A stretch of DNA of 51,568 nucleotides. Source: Chloromonas sp. AAM2 (Eukaryota > Chlorophyta > Chlorophyceae > Chlamydomonadales > Chlamydomonadaceae). Shown here piece by piece: positions 11,717-22,864 of the stretch. Every line of letters starts with the position of its first letter. Position 1 is the first letter of the stretch. The stretch is from contig QAXH01004520.1 of the NCBI GenBank assembly GCA_004335635.1, positions 50,442-102,009 of the forward strand, written 5' to 3'. Both the position numbers and the translations under genes were made by a program. A model generated the notes under the pieces. The model ran no database searches. It was not told the DNA's origin and saw only the letters and a list, made by a program, of their open reading frames with translations.

Positions 11717-14700
11717 GTAGCTTTCTACCCATTGCTTGCTCCTTGCCTCGCATGTGTCATGCCCAAGAGCATCGTCTGAAAGGAGATCTACCTTGCTTGC
11801 ATTGCAGAACTTCATTCAGGACATTAGGTCAGCGCAGAATAAGGAGCAAGAGCAGCGGCGTGTTGAGAAGGAACTCGCCAAGATTCGAGAACGCTTCGTG
11901 GAGGATCGATCGCTGAGTGGTGGGTGCGATTGCCGTATGGCCGAGGTTCCCCAGTCAAGGTGCGACTTTGGTACCCCTTGTTCCCGGCGCAGGCTATGAC
12001 CGACGCAAGTATGTATGGAAGCTACTCTACATCTACATGCTTGGTTATGAAATCGAGTTCGGCCACAAGCAAGCTGCAGACCTCATCCCTCTGCCCAAGT
12101 GAGTTCTTTGCACCTACTCGCTGTCTTCCATCGGCACAGGCAGTCGCCAACATGCATTGCCTCATGCTGCACAGGTACAAGGACAAGCAAGTGGGCTACA
12201 TGGCCTGCTCGCTCTTGTTACGCGAGGTAGGAGGCCTTCCTGTGCACTTGGTCTGTCGATGCCTGCATGTGTGTTACCATGACCCTGACAAACTAGCCTG
12301 CCTTGTTTGCTTACAGAACGATGAGTTCCTCAGGTTGACCATGAATGCCGTGAGGCTGGACTTGACGAGCCGGAACGAGGCTTTTGAGACACTGGCACTG
12401 AGCTTCATTGGCAACAGTGGGTGCATGCAGGGCTGCATGGGCTGCATATGCATGCATGCGTGCCCTTTCCAACCAACCGCAACTTGACTCCATCAATCAG
12501 CAGCCTTGGATTGAGATAGCATGGGCCAATACGCAAAGAACTAGGCTGACACGCCCACATGTTATCTGACATTGTCTCTTGTCCATGCATGCAGTTGGAG
12601 GCACGGAGATGGCAGATGCACTTACACAGGATGTGATCAAGCTGCTGGTGGGTCAGCATTGGTGCAGCACAGCACGCTGGGCATGCAGCATAGAAATTAG
12701 GAAAGAAATGGAGTATGGAGCAAGCATTGGAGCGAGCATTGGGAGCAGTCAACAGCAAGGATAGCCAAGGACGTTTCTCGAACTCTGGCAAAGGAGCAGC
12801 GTGCAAAATGCGAATGTTTAACATGCAGACAGTTGACTGCACGGGATGGGCCTGCATCAGACATGGTGACGTATGACTGTTCAAGAGTTGCATGGAGGCC
12901 ATGTGGTGCTCACAATGCACATGTTACAACAACAACAAGCACCACCAGCAATTATAGATATGGATTGATTTATAAGCTAATTACATGAGCACACGCCATG
13001 TACTTGCAGTCGAGTGGCACTGCTCGTCCTCTGGTCAAGAAGCGCGCGTCCCTCGCGCTTCTCAGGCTCATTCGCAAGACGGCTAGCGACAACACGGTAA
13101 GGAGGGCGGCCACACAGTTGCAGAAGCAGTGTGCCACACAGTTGCGGAACCAGGTCATCGTGGAACCATGATGGACCGAGGCACATCATGTGCCAGAGGC
13201 AGGGAGTACACGTCTCAACTCGTAACATAAAGGGAACTCAAGGAGGTTTTCCACGGTTGCATGGCTGCTCCACTCCAGGTCAGCTCAAATCAAACAGTAC
13301 ATGTCGTTTGTAGTCATTGGCTTGTATTCATTGCAGAGCAAAACATACCTAGCTTGTACTCAAGTGCTTCATGGGCTATCGTACGTATTGCACAGGATAT
13401 TGACAGACTATGCAGTCAGTGCATAAAGCAAGTTACCTGTCATCACACCTGTGATCGCCAGGTGGTAACTGCTGATACGTTTTCACCAGTCATCAACGCC
13501 TTGCTGGAGGAGCGGGACCTCGGTCTTTTGCTGTCAGCCGCCACGCTGCTGCAAGGCGTGTGTGCACGCAACGGCTCAGGTAGGCCTGGGGCTCTCACTA
13601 TTGAGCTGTATGCTGTCCTGAGGCACCTCTCATGTGTGACAAATTGCTGCTTGTGACCTACTGATTAATCTACTTCTAGTGGAGTGGTGGAAGTTGGAGC
13701 CAGTCACACATTGTCGATCTGAAGCTGTGCAGCAACAAACTTATGACCTGATACAACCACATCTCCTGTGATTGGGCACCGAATGCCTAGGGCTAATTTA
13801 AGAGGGACTGAGCCGCCTTGACTATGGCCGGAATCTGGGCCACGGAAAGCATGAATGAACGACTGCCCAAGCACTTCAGGAGATTGCAGAACGAGTTTCA
13901 GGCTCATCTCAAATTTGCGAGTGCCATGCAGTAGTGATGAAATGACTGCATGCATGGAACACATGAGCATGGCAGCCGAAGCCTTCGCTATGCGCCTTGT
14001 TCACCCGACGCCCAGAGCTGACGCTGGCCTGTTGCCTGTCCCTGGTGCAGCTGGTTACGAGGGCTGCCAGCTCCGTCTGATCAAGGTGTTGGAGCGACTC
14101 ACCATGCAGCGGGAGCGGGAGGTGCCGCCCGAGTACCTGTACTATGGAATACCGTCACCGTGGCTGCAGGTGACAGGACATGAGGGGGCCGGATTGTAGG
14201 GATAAGTGCAGTCCGCCAGGGCCTGTGGCAGGATGTTGCAAACTGCAGCGGGGTGCACAGGGGGGTGCAGCGGTGACCAACAGGTTACCGGCAATTTTCC
14301 TTCCCGCTTACCCCCGCTGAGCAGTCCTCCCCGGACTTAAGGCCATGTAAACAACAACAACAACAACAGGGGCGTGCAGGGATGCCACAACTTCGGGGTG
14401 TAAAGGTGAAAGTTGGTCAAAAGCATTGTAAGGGACAGGCCGTACGTTTGTGGCAGGAGGACGGTGTAATGAGGGGGGCCGAACAGCCATGCAGGCATGG
14501 TGCAGGCAGTGCAGGCATGTCACATAGGCAGCCTAATGAAAATCAGGAATTCATGGGGTTCATGCAAGTGCATGCATGTAGGCTACATGGCATGCATACA
14601 TGCATGCATGTGACCTCTTTCCCTATTTGGCATGCTGAAGGGACGATCAACCAACATGATTGCACCCATGCATGCGTCTTACCTTATCCCATAACTGGCA

Positions 14701-17700
14701 TGTTGAATGTTGTTCAGTGTCTTACAGCGTCTTTTCCACGGCTTGTTGTGCCCTGCAGTGCAAGTGTCTGCGGGTCCTGCAGTTCTTCCCACCCCCGGAG
14801 ACAGCGGCAGAGCGGGCCACACTCAACACCATCCTACAGGGAGTCATAGACAGCGGTGGGTGGAACACAGTGCCTGTGATCATAACATCATCACCGGGAG
14901 CACAAGATACAGTAGGTGTAGGATACAGTAGGTCATCATCTGGAGCACAGGATACAGTAGGTGTAAGTACAGTGTCTGCAGTGCGCGAAATGCAGTGCCA
15001 ACAGCGTCGTGCCAATTAGCTTGCCTTGCTTGGGGGTTGCTGTAGGCGGCCAGTAAGCACCTAGATTGCTTGCTGAACTTCTGGTTGTGCAAAGGGAAGG
15101 CCTGTAATCATGATGATAAGACCATGTCAGCCCAGCACCTACTGCGAGGTGCTGTCGTGGACGAACTAGCCAATGGTGAATCGCGACTCTCATGTGCTTG
15201 CAGTGGGTGCTGGTGACACCGCCAAACTTACATGTGTGTCCCATGGTGCATGTCCCAGGTAGCTGGCTCTGGTATGTTATAATGTATGCCACGCTGTCGC
15301 CCGCTGTCACGCGCATGCAGTGGGTGCCGGTGACGCCGCTAAGCTCGCCAACCCCAACAAGGCCAATGCACTGTACGCCATCCTGTTCGAGGCCATCGCC
15401 CTCACGCTGCAGTACGACACGGACAGGCAGCTGCTCACAACATGCGTCACGGTGTTGGGAAACTTCCTTTCTGCCAAGGTGAGGCGTGGCAGTGTTCGGG
15501 GGAGGACGAGCACACACAGGATGGGGTTGTGCTAACCAGAAGTTGGGAGCATGGCAACAAAGGTATGGACAGTAGCCGGGAGGGACAACAGCAGGGCAAG
15601 ACTTCAACGGCCTTGTCCAGCAAGCTGGAAGCCACAAGCCAGACGGCCACAGTATTGACATCACGATTACTGGTTACCAAGTATTTCCTTGACAATTTAC
15701 CTGTAATTTGCAGCAGCCCACTGTCACCTGTGAGCGCTGCCTCCCTGCAGGAGCCCAACGTCAAGTACCTGGCCCTTGAGACGCTCTCCCGCCTGGCCCT
15801 TGTGCCAGAGATCCTGGAGGCCATCAGACACCACCAGTCAACTGTCGTGGCAAGCCTCAAGGTAAAGGGCTTGCTGCAGACCAAATGATTTCGTTAGAAG
15901 CCTGATGCCCGCTTTGCCAAGCACTTCATTTCCATAAGCGCTTCAACCATCTTTTGCGATTCATTGCTTGCCTGCCGTACATCCTTCCAATCAACAAGAG
16001 CTGATTACTCTAGGGACCCTCATCTCTGCCAGCCTCGTGTTGGGTCTTGTGTTCCAAATCTACTTGCCGGCCGGCCTTGTGTTAGGTCTCGTGTTCAAAA
16101 TCAACTGCCGGCACATCTACAGTGTCTGTCTGTGCACAGAGCAGTTGAATAGCAGTATCCTGCAACAAAGTGTCAACACCACTATCTGAGCCGCTAGCAG
16201 ACTGGCTAGCAGGCACACTGTCAGCCTCGCTAGTGGACTTGCTGCCTGACTCGGTAGACTTGATGGCAATGGCATTGGATGGGCAAGGCATTAGATGGGC
16301 AATGGCATTGGATGGGCAAGGCATTGGATGGGCAATGGCATTGGATGGGCAATGGCATTGGATGGGCCTGCCGCACTAGCTACACGGGCTATGCTGCGTG
16401 CAGTGCGGCGCTGTGTGGCCATGTCCAGTAGCTGAGTAGTGACTGGCTTGGTGGCACGCGGTGTCTCTGCGGCTTCAAGAGCCAGAGCCAACACTTCCGG
16501 CTGCAGTCGTGCGCGAGCAGCCAAAGGTGTTTGATGTGCGGGCCAGAGGATGCACCAGTGACCCAGATGAGCCAGAGGACCCCATGGCGCCGGTTCTTGC
16601 AGCCGCACAGACGCCGGGCTGTCAGCAAGCCAGTCACCACTCAGCTACTGGACATGGCCACACAGCGCCGCACTACACGCAGCATAGCCCGTGTAGCTTG
16701 TGCGGCAGGCCCATCCAATGCCATTGCCTTCAAGGCCACCGAGTCAGACAGCAAGTCCACTAGCTCCTAGCGATTCAGATGACGATTGGGTTAATTTGTT
16801 GACAGTGTGTTGCAGAACACTGCTATTCAAATGCTTTGTGCAAAGACGAATACTGTAGTTGTAGAGTTGGATATCAACTTCACAAAGGCTTCGTGTTGGG
16901 AAAAACCCTCCTGTCTCGTGTTAGAAATGATTCAAAAGGGCCTTCGTGTTCCCAACAATCAATTTATTTCAAACCCTCTTGTTAAGTCAAGGACGTGCGG
17001 CATATCAAGATAGTTCGCAACAGATTCTGTTTGCCCCACGCAACCCTATTTCATGCCCGCGTACAGGATGCTGACGTGTCCATTCGCAAGCGCTCCATGG
17101 ACCTGTTATTCACCATGTGCGACACCTCATGCGCCGAGGAGCTGGTGAGGGAGATGCTGGCCTACCTGGTGGTGGCCGACTTCAGCATCAGGGAGGAACT
17201 GGTGCTCAAGGTGGCCATTCTCGCGGAGAAGTTTGCGCCCAACGTGCAATGGTGAGCCAAGCTCCATCACTCAGTACTTCATATCTGGTGGACAACGTGT
17301 ATTGCTTGGGAATGCTTTAACTGTTATGTCCAGGCATCATCGACATGGCTACTCGCATACTGCGGTTTTGCAGCCAGGTCGTCGTTCCCCATTTCTTCTC
17401 CGTCTTTTGATATCCCTCCCTGTACCTGCTGTCGCTAGTCCACACGCCTTCTGGGCTCTACCGTTCCCACATTTCGTTTTCCGACGCCTTGTTTTGATTC
17501 CCAACTCCAAGTTGTTTCAGGTGCGAGGAACTTTGTCACCTTTTCCAACCGTCTGCAAAGAGCTTTACAACTGTTTACGCCCTTCAGCACCTCACCCACA
17601 GCATTCTAACGCCCTGCTGTTTTATTTCGTTGCCTGCAGGTATGTAGACGTCGCCCTTGAGTTGCTTGAGAAGGCTGGTGACTTTGTGAGCGAGGAGGTC

Positions 17701-20700
17701 TGGCACCGGGTGGTGCAGCTGGTCACGAACAACCCCGCCATGCAGCAGTACGCGGCTCGCAACGTGGCAGCGGTGCTCAAGAGAGGGGCAGCACATGAGG
17801 TGTGAGGGGGCATGGGACACACGGGCGTTCAACGAGGTAAAGGGGGCAGGGGAAGAAAAGCAAGTCATTGGCAGGAATTGCTCGGCTGCAGCACCGTAGG
17901 CCCATGGGTAATAAGGCTGCCTGGTGATTGTTATTGCTTTTGGGGCCCTGCACCTGCCATGCCGCACCTCGGCTTGGGCTGTTGATACAGATACAGCCAT
18001 TGGAAGTCAGCTTTGGCGAGTTGCAGCCTGGCCGCTCCATCCGTTCGTGCTGTGACGCCCTCCGTCCTGTTTGTGTCCGGGGTTTGATTTCCGACCTGTC
18101 TCTTGGCTCGTCCTAACGGAAAGCCTCAACATTCAGTAAGCGTTTGTGCATCCTCTCCCCTCTTTCCCCTGCAGTCGCTCATCTGCACTGCTGCGCACAT
18201 CTTGGGCAAGATTGATAACAACGTCTTATTAATCGAATCATTTTGTTTCGCCGCTTCTCTTGCAGTCGCTTATCTGCACAGCTGCGTACATCCTAGGCGA
18301 GTTTGGTCGGCTGGTGGTGTCGGACGTGCCGCCCAGGGAGCAGTTCAAGCTGCTGAATGACACCTTCCCTGCGGCCAGTCAGCAGACCAAGGGCTTGCTC
18401 ATGACCGCGTACATCAAGATATACCTGCTGGAGCCACAGGTGCGTTTCTGGATCCTGACTGTTTCAGTTGAAACTGTGCTTTGGGCTCGTGCGTGTGTGT
18501 GCGTGTGCGTGCGTACGTGCATGCCTTTGCAAGGGAAAGCACAGTTGGCTGGAGCCACAGGTAAGACTATTCCAGATGACCGCAGTTGCCTTTCAACTCT
18601 GGCCGTCATAGCCTTTGCTTGGCGAAGAAAGCGTGTTACATTCCATTCGGTGTTAATTGCCGTCTCCCATGCCTGTCAGGTCCTGTCAGGGCCAGTTCTC
18701 AAGCACGGTTCTGTGATCAGTTGTCTCAAATCTGCCGTGCAGACGAGGCACGGCAAAGCATTACCTGAATTCCAAACTGAACCTGTCATAACCAGCCGAT
18801 ATCTCAGCCTCCCGACTCCAACGATGATGATGGTGTGCAGAGCCAGCATGCAATGACAGTTCTGTGACATGCCCAACCGTTGTGCATGCAGAACTCTGCC
18901 TTGAGGAATGACGTGCTGGGGCTGTTTGAGCGGTATCAGAAGTTCATGGATGCCGAGCTGCAGCAGCGCGCTGTGGAGTACATGGTGAGTGCAACGTAGT
19001 GCACATGCGACTCACACACGTCAGGATAAAGACTACAGATGCAGATACAGATGCAGATACAGACTGCATATACAGATGCACAAGTAGGCTATGGAGCTGG
19101 GCTGGTAGCAAAGGCCGCAAGAGGTGGAACACAAGTTGGGGTCACAAGTACCACAGTGAGGCAAGTTGCAAGGGTTGCTGGCTGGCAAGGAATTCTTTAT
19201 ATGTGATGCCCATGTTGGCTGCTCTGATTCCTGAGTGGCCTTGCAGCACATGCTATCTTGTCCCGCAGCGCGGTTGCTTGTCTCAGGCCGTTTCTGATCT
19301 TCTGCCCTGCAGCGCATTGCTGCCCAGCCCCAGGCCGCCGCCCAGCAGTACCTCCTGCCCATGCCTAAATGGGAAGAGCGAGAGTCCTCCCTCCTCAAAC
19401 GCCTGCAACAAACCGAAGGCCAGGACGCCGACAGCGTGCCAGCTGCCTTCGCCACCTCCGGTGCTACGTCCCAAGGTCAGCACTATGGCAGTGCAGGTCC
19501 AACATCGCCTGAGAAACCCGCCAGCGGGACGACGCATCTGGTGGTGGGCCCGCCCCGCCCGCCACGCAGCCAAGCGTGGACTTGCTTGGCGGGGACACGC
19601 CGAAGGCAGCGAATGGGGCCCCGACGGAGCCGGCCGGAACCGCGCCCCGCGGCCCGTCAAACCCTGTTGACCTGCTATCCGATCTCCTCGGGGATGCAGT
19701 TATCACTCCGCCCGTTGCGGCGGCTCCCGCGCCTGGCATGCAGCAGGCGCCAGGGTACGGAAGCGTGACCGGGGCCGGCCCGCAGCCGCCTTATGCCGGG
19801 GCGACGGGAGCCGCGCCACCATACGGCCAACCAGGGTACCATGGAGCACCCGGTCCCTATGCCGGTGCAACTGGTCACTCCCAGCAGTCTGCAGCCCCAT
19901 ATGCAGGGTACACCGGAGCATCAGCAGCAGCACCGGGAGCGCCATATGCCGGTTACACTGGGGCGCCAGCGGGAGGCAACCCTTACGCGGCCGCTGCTCC
20001 AGCACCTGCCGCCGGCCAGTACGGCGGCAGCTATACCGGTGCTGGACCGTACGCTGGATACACCGGCGCGGCTGCTCCAGCAAACCCTCCATATGCGGGT
20101 TACACCGGTGCTCCAGCACCACCAGCAGCAACCCCAACTACTGGCAGCTACACCAGCGCGGCCGCTCCTGCACCGGGAGCTGCACCGTATGCGGGCTACA
20201 CCGGTGCTCCAGCACCACCAGCAGCAGCCCCAACTACTGGCAGCTACACCAGTGCAGCCGCTCCTGCACCGGGAGCTGCACCGTACGCGGGCTACACCGG
20301 TGCAGCTGCACCAGCACCGGCTGCTGGCCCATACGCCGGCTACACCGGCGCACCTGCCCCGTCAGCTGCCCCCTATGCAGGCTACACCGGAGCATCAACC
20401 ACAGGGCCATATGCCGGTTTCACTGGCGCCCAAGGCTTCGCTCCACCCACAGCCGGTCCCACCGGCCAGTCAGCATACTCAGCCAGCCAGCCAGCCATGC
20501 AGCAGTCCAGCAGCTTCGCGGCAGCTTCAAATGCAGCGTACGCTGCAGCAGCGGCTGGTGTGGAACCAGTCAAGCCGCTGGGGTCAGTGGAGCAGTGGTA
20601 TGCCAGCCTGTTGGTCAAGGACAGGGGCATCTTATACGAGGATACACATCTACAGGTACGGTGTGTGTGTGTGTCTGCAAGAGCACAAATGTATGTAACT

Positions 20701-22864
20701 GTTGTGTTCTTGGCAAACGGGCGGGTTGGTGGAAGAAAATGGAAATGGAAGCGGTGAGCAGCCAGGACGCTCTTTCACCTGGGGTATAGCTGGCTCCATG
20801 GCTCCATGCTTTTGACATGATCAAAGGGTTCCATGATCTTCAGTTCTGCTCTCCTCCTCATTTCGCAGCTTGGATTGCAACAAAACCGCAGTCAACACAA
20901 CGCCATGCTGATGAGCGAGCGTTTTATGGCCTGTAGGCCTGGGTTGCTCCTCATGCCCCTCTGACTGCCAACTGCCCGCTTCTTTCTTTGCCTCATCTCT
21001 CAGATTGGGTTGCAAGCCCGTTACACGCGCGGTACGGGCCAGGTGGTGCTCTTCCTGGGCAACAAGTCCCGCGACACCGCGCTCACGAGCCTGCAGCTCA
21101 TCGCACACCCACCGCCCAACGGGCTGCAGGTAACTGCGCGCTGCACACTTGCACCGCTCCAAGCTAGACCTGCAAAACTTCCCCATTCAAGTCAGGCATT
21201 GCTGGTCAAGGGCGTTTTGCTCAGCCCCTGAGTTGCAAAACACATCCCTCGGATGCTTTGTGTCCACATTGACACAAATGTAAGAAGAGACTACGGTCAC
21301 TTACGTCGCTAGCTGTGTCTGCCTGCAGGTTTCCGTGAGCCCACCCCCGGCGCTCCTGGCGCCCGGGCAGCAGGTGCAGGTCGCGATTCAGGTACGGCAC
21401 GACAAACCGTGGGATCAAATGGGACTAACTTGGTCACGAAATGTGTGGGCTGTCAGGACAGCTCTGTTGGGCAGCGAAAGAGCTGTTGGGCAGCGAAAGA
21501 GCTTCCTGTATCGACCAACCTGGTGCAGGGTTTGAAAGGGTTCTATGTCAGACAAGGAGCTTCATGTATTGATCATTGGTCATCGTGCTTGTCTCCTCAG
21601 GTTGCCGCGCTAGCGCCGTTCAGCGGCGCCCCCGGCATGCTACTCGACTACCAACTGACGGGCGGGGGTCAGGGCGGTCAGGGCGTGCGGCAGGAGCTGC
21701 GGCTGCCAGTGGTGCCGCACAAGTTCATTGTCCCGGAGCCAACCATACCCAGTGCTACTTTCTTTGGGGAGTGGAAGACGTTCAGGTGAGCTGGGCATGG
21801 CAACCAACTGAGCAGGCGGAAAGTTTCAACATGCAAGGGCGGATGCTGGTTGGGAGGTTGGCATGCCACACTCACCCACACACCTTTCATCAACACCATC
21901 ATCATCATGATCATTATATATATGGTATTGTCAAGCATGAGATTCAGTGGCTGGAAGACACGGGAGTGCTGTTCACATTGAGGACGTGAAAAGGCACTGT
22001 GCAGAACCAGGAAAGAAATCAGGAAAGAAGGAGCACTGGCAGCGAACAGTTGGACCTCAAAATGGTTGAAAGCGTTGCCTGGCTCCTGCTCACCAGGCTT
22101 TGTCCGACCGTAGGTTAATTCGCTTTCACCATACTCAGCAGGTCTGCGTCAACTGCTCAGTCTAGCGTGTCAGGCGCCCCTGCATGTCTGTGCACATGTC
22201 CATGTCTGCTGGTGCACATGTCTGCCATGCATGTGTGCTCATGTCTGCCGCAGTGCGCCTCCCAACAAGGCCCAGGAGACGGTCGAGCGCCCTGCCCCCG
22301 GCTCACAGGCAACCGTGTTGACGGCCGTGCGCCTGGCCAACTTGGGTGCTGAGCACGGCCACCTGGACCCGTCACCGCACAACGAGGCAGGGGCCGGGTA
22401 CTTTGTGTGCGGGCAACCGGGCGCGCCTGAGCAACCCATACTGATCATGGTGAGAAAGCAAGAGAAGGATGTGTGAGACACATGTGCGATGTGTGTATGT
22501 GAGAGAGAGCTTGCCTACTTGGGCCTGTGATGGCTTCGTAATGGAAGCAGGTACACTTGCAGATGCAAGGCTTGCACATGTAACTGCTGGTAGTAATGAC
22601 GCTGAACAGACAGCACAGATGCTTAGTTGTCACCTATATCGTTCCTATAGGAAAGCATGAGCATGACGCCCCAGAAAGCTATGCGCGTGCAACGTATTTT
22701 GCGCGTCATGTGTGCACGCCATGTCTGCTCTCCTGCAGGTGCGTGTGGAAGCCAACCCAGTGGGCATGACCCAGTTCCGTGTTACAGCAGCCTCCGCAGC
22801 ACCACAGCTTGTGTCCCACGTGATGGAGATCATCACATCATACATCAGAACCGCGACCGCGTAA
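11702..22864 (+). CDS. AP2A: AP-2 clathrin adaptor complex, large subunit alpha (alpha-adaptin)
   Basis: Alpha-adaptin is a large subunit of the AP-2 complex, which links clathrin to PIP2 and cargo at the plasma membrane in endocytosis. Exons: 11702-11716, 11808-11919, 11993-12098, 12175-12226, 12317-12416, 12595-12647, 13010-13096, 13462-13579, 14051-14169, 14759-14855, 15321-15478, 15751-15861, 17067-17251, 17640-17799, 18266-18439, 18892-18984, 19313-19475, about 19610-20655, 21004-21129, 21329-21391, 21601-21785, 22254-22449, 22739-22864; about 1214 aa. The protein starts MRGLQNFIQDIR, the family N-terminus. The ~600-residue trunk keeps YVWKLLYIYMLGYEIEFGH, YYGIPSPWLQ, ILAEKFAPNVQWYVDV and QQRAVEYM. 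Then comes a DLL-containing proline-rich linker and the alpha-ear (LYEDTHLQIGLQARY through the platform end). Phases close everywhere except the start of the linker exon at 19476-19610, where the intron boundary is uncertain. The linker repeats make it longer than plant AP2A (about 1010 aa). Confidence 0.93.
15204..15230 (+). repeat. Pseudo-exon: partial copy of the start of AP-2 alpha exon 11
   Basis: A CAG acceptor followed by TGGGTGCTGGTGACACCGCC lies 117 bp upstream of the true exon start at 15321 (TGGGTGCCGGTGACGCCGCT). Similarity covers about 26 bp of exon start plus a few bases of intron, then stops. The copy is probably not used, because only the downstream one continues into the conserved sequence. 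Confidence 0.8.
16092..16882. repeat. Long inverted repeat of a coding-like fragment in an AP-2 alpha intron
   Basis: The left arm (about 16092-16486) and right arm (about 16592-16882) are reverse complements with scattered mismatches, separated by about 100 nt. Both arms carry the same open peptide on opposite strands: KPVTTQLLDMATQRR followed by SIARVA and AAGPSNAIA. The left arm is longer because it holds a 16/17-bp tandem repeat (16265-16364). The whole lies in intron 15862-17066. The fragment resembles no alpha-adaptin sequence and looks captured from elsewhere. Transcribed, it would fold into a long hairpin. Confidence 0.85.
16265..16364. repeat. 16/17-bp tandem repeat (GGCAATGGCATTGGATG)
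   Basis: Six units alternate between 17 bp and a 16-bp variant (GGCAAGGCATTGGATG). The array sits inside the left arm of the larger inverted repeat, where the right arm has only one unit, so it expanded after the inversion. Confidence 0.9.
18175..18215 (+). repeat. Pseudo-exon: partial copy of the start of AP-2 alpha exon 15
   Basis: A pyrimidine tract, GCAG and about 40 bp of exon-like sequence (SLICTAAHILGK) precede the true exon at 18266 (SLICTAAYILGEFG) by 91 bp. The upstream copy runs into non-homologous sequence after about 13 codons and lacks the rest of the exon. Confidence 0.85.
19784..20450 (+). repeat. AP2A: PYAG[YFA]TG repeat array in the AP-2 alpha linker
   Basis: Eleven PYAGYTG-type motifs (two PYAGATG, eight PYAGYTG, one PYAGFTG) are spaced by Ala/Pro-rich segments between the trunk and the ear. 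One part is a recent 96-bp duplication at DNA level (starts near 20107 and 20203), each unit holding TTGSYTSAAAPAPGA and PYAGYTG. The region is low complexity and probably disordered. Confidence 0.95.

Noticed and set aside
18478..18520. GTGCGTGTGT runs resembling a regulatory element
   Set aside because: A simple GT/GC microsatellite inside an intron, like others in the window.
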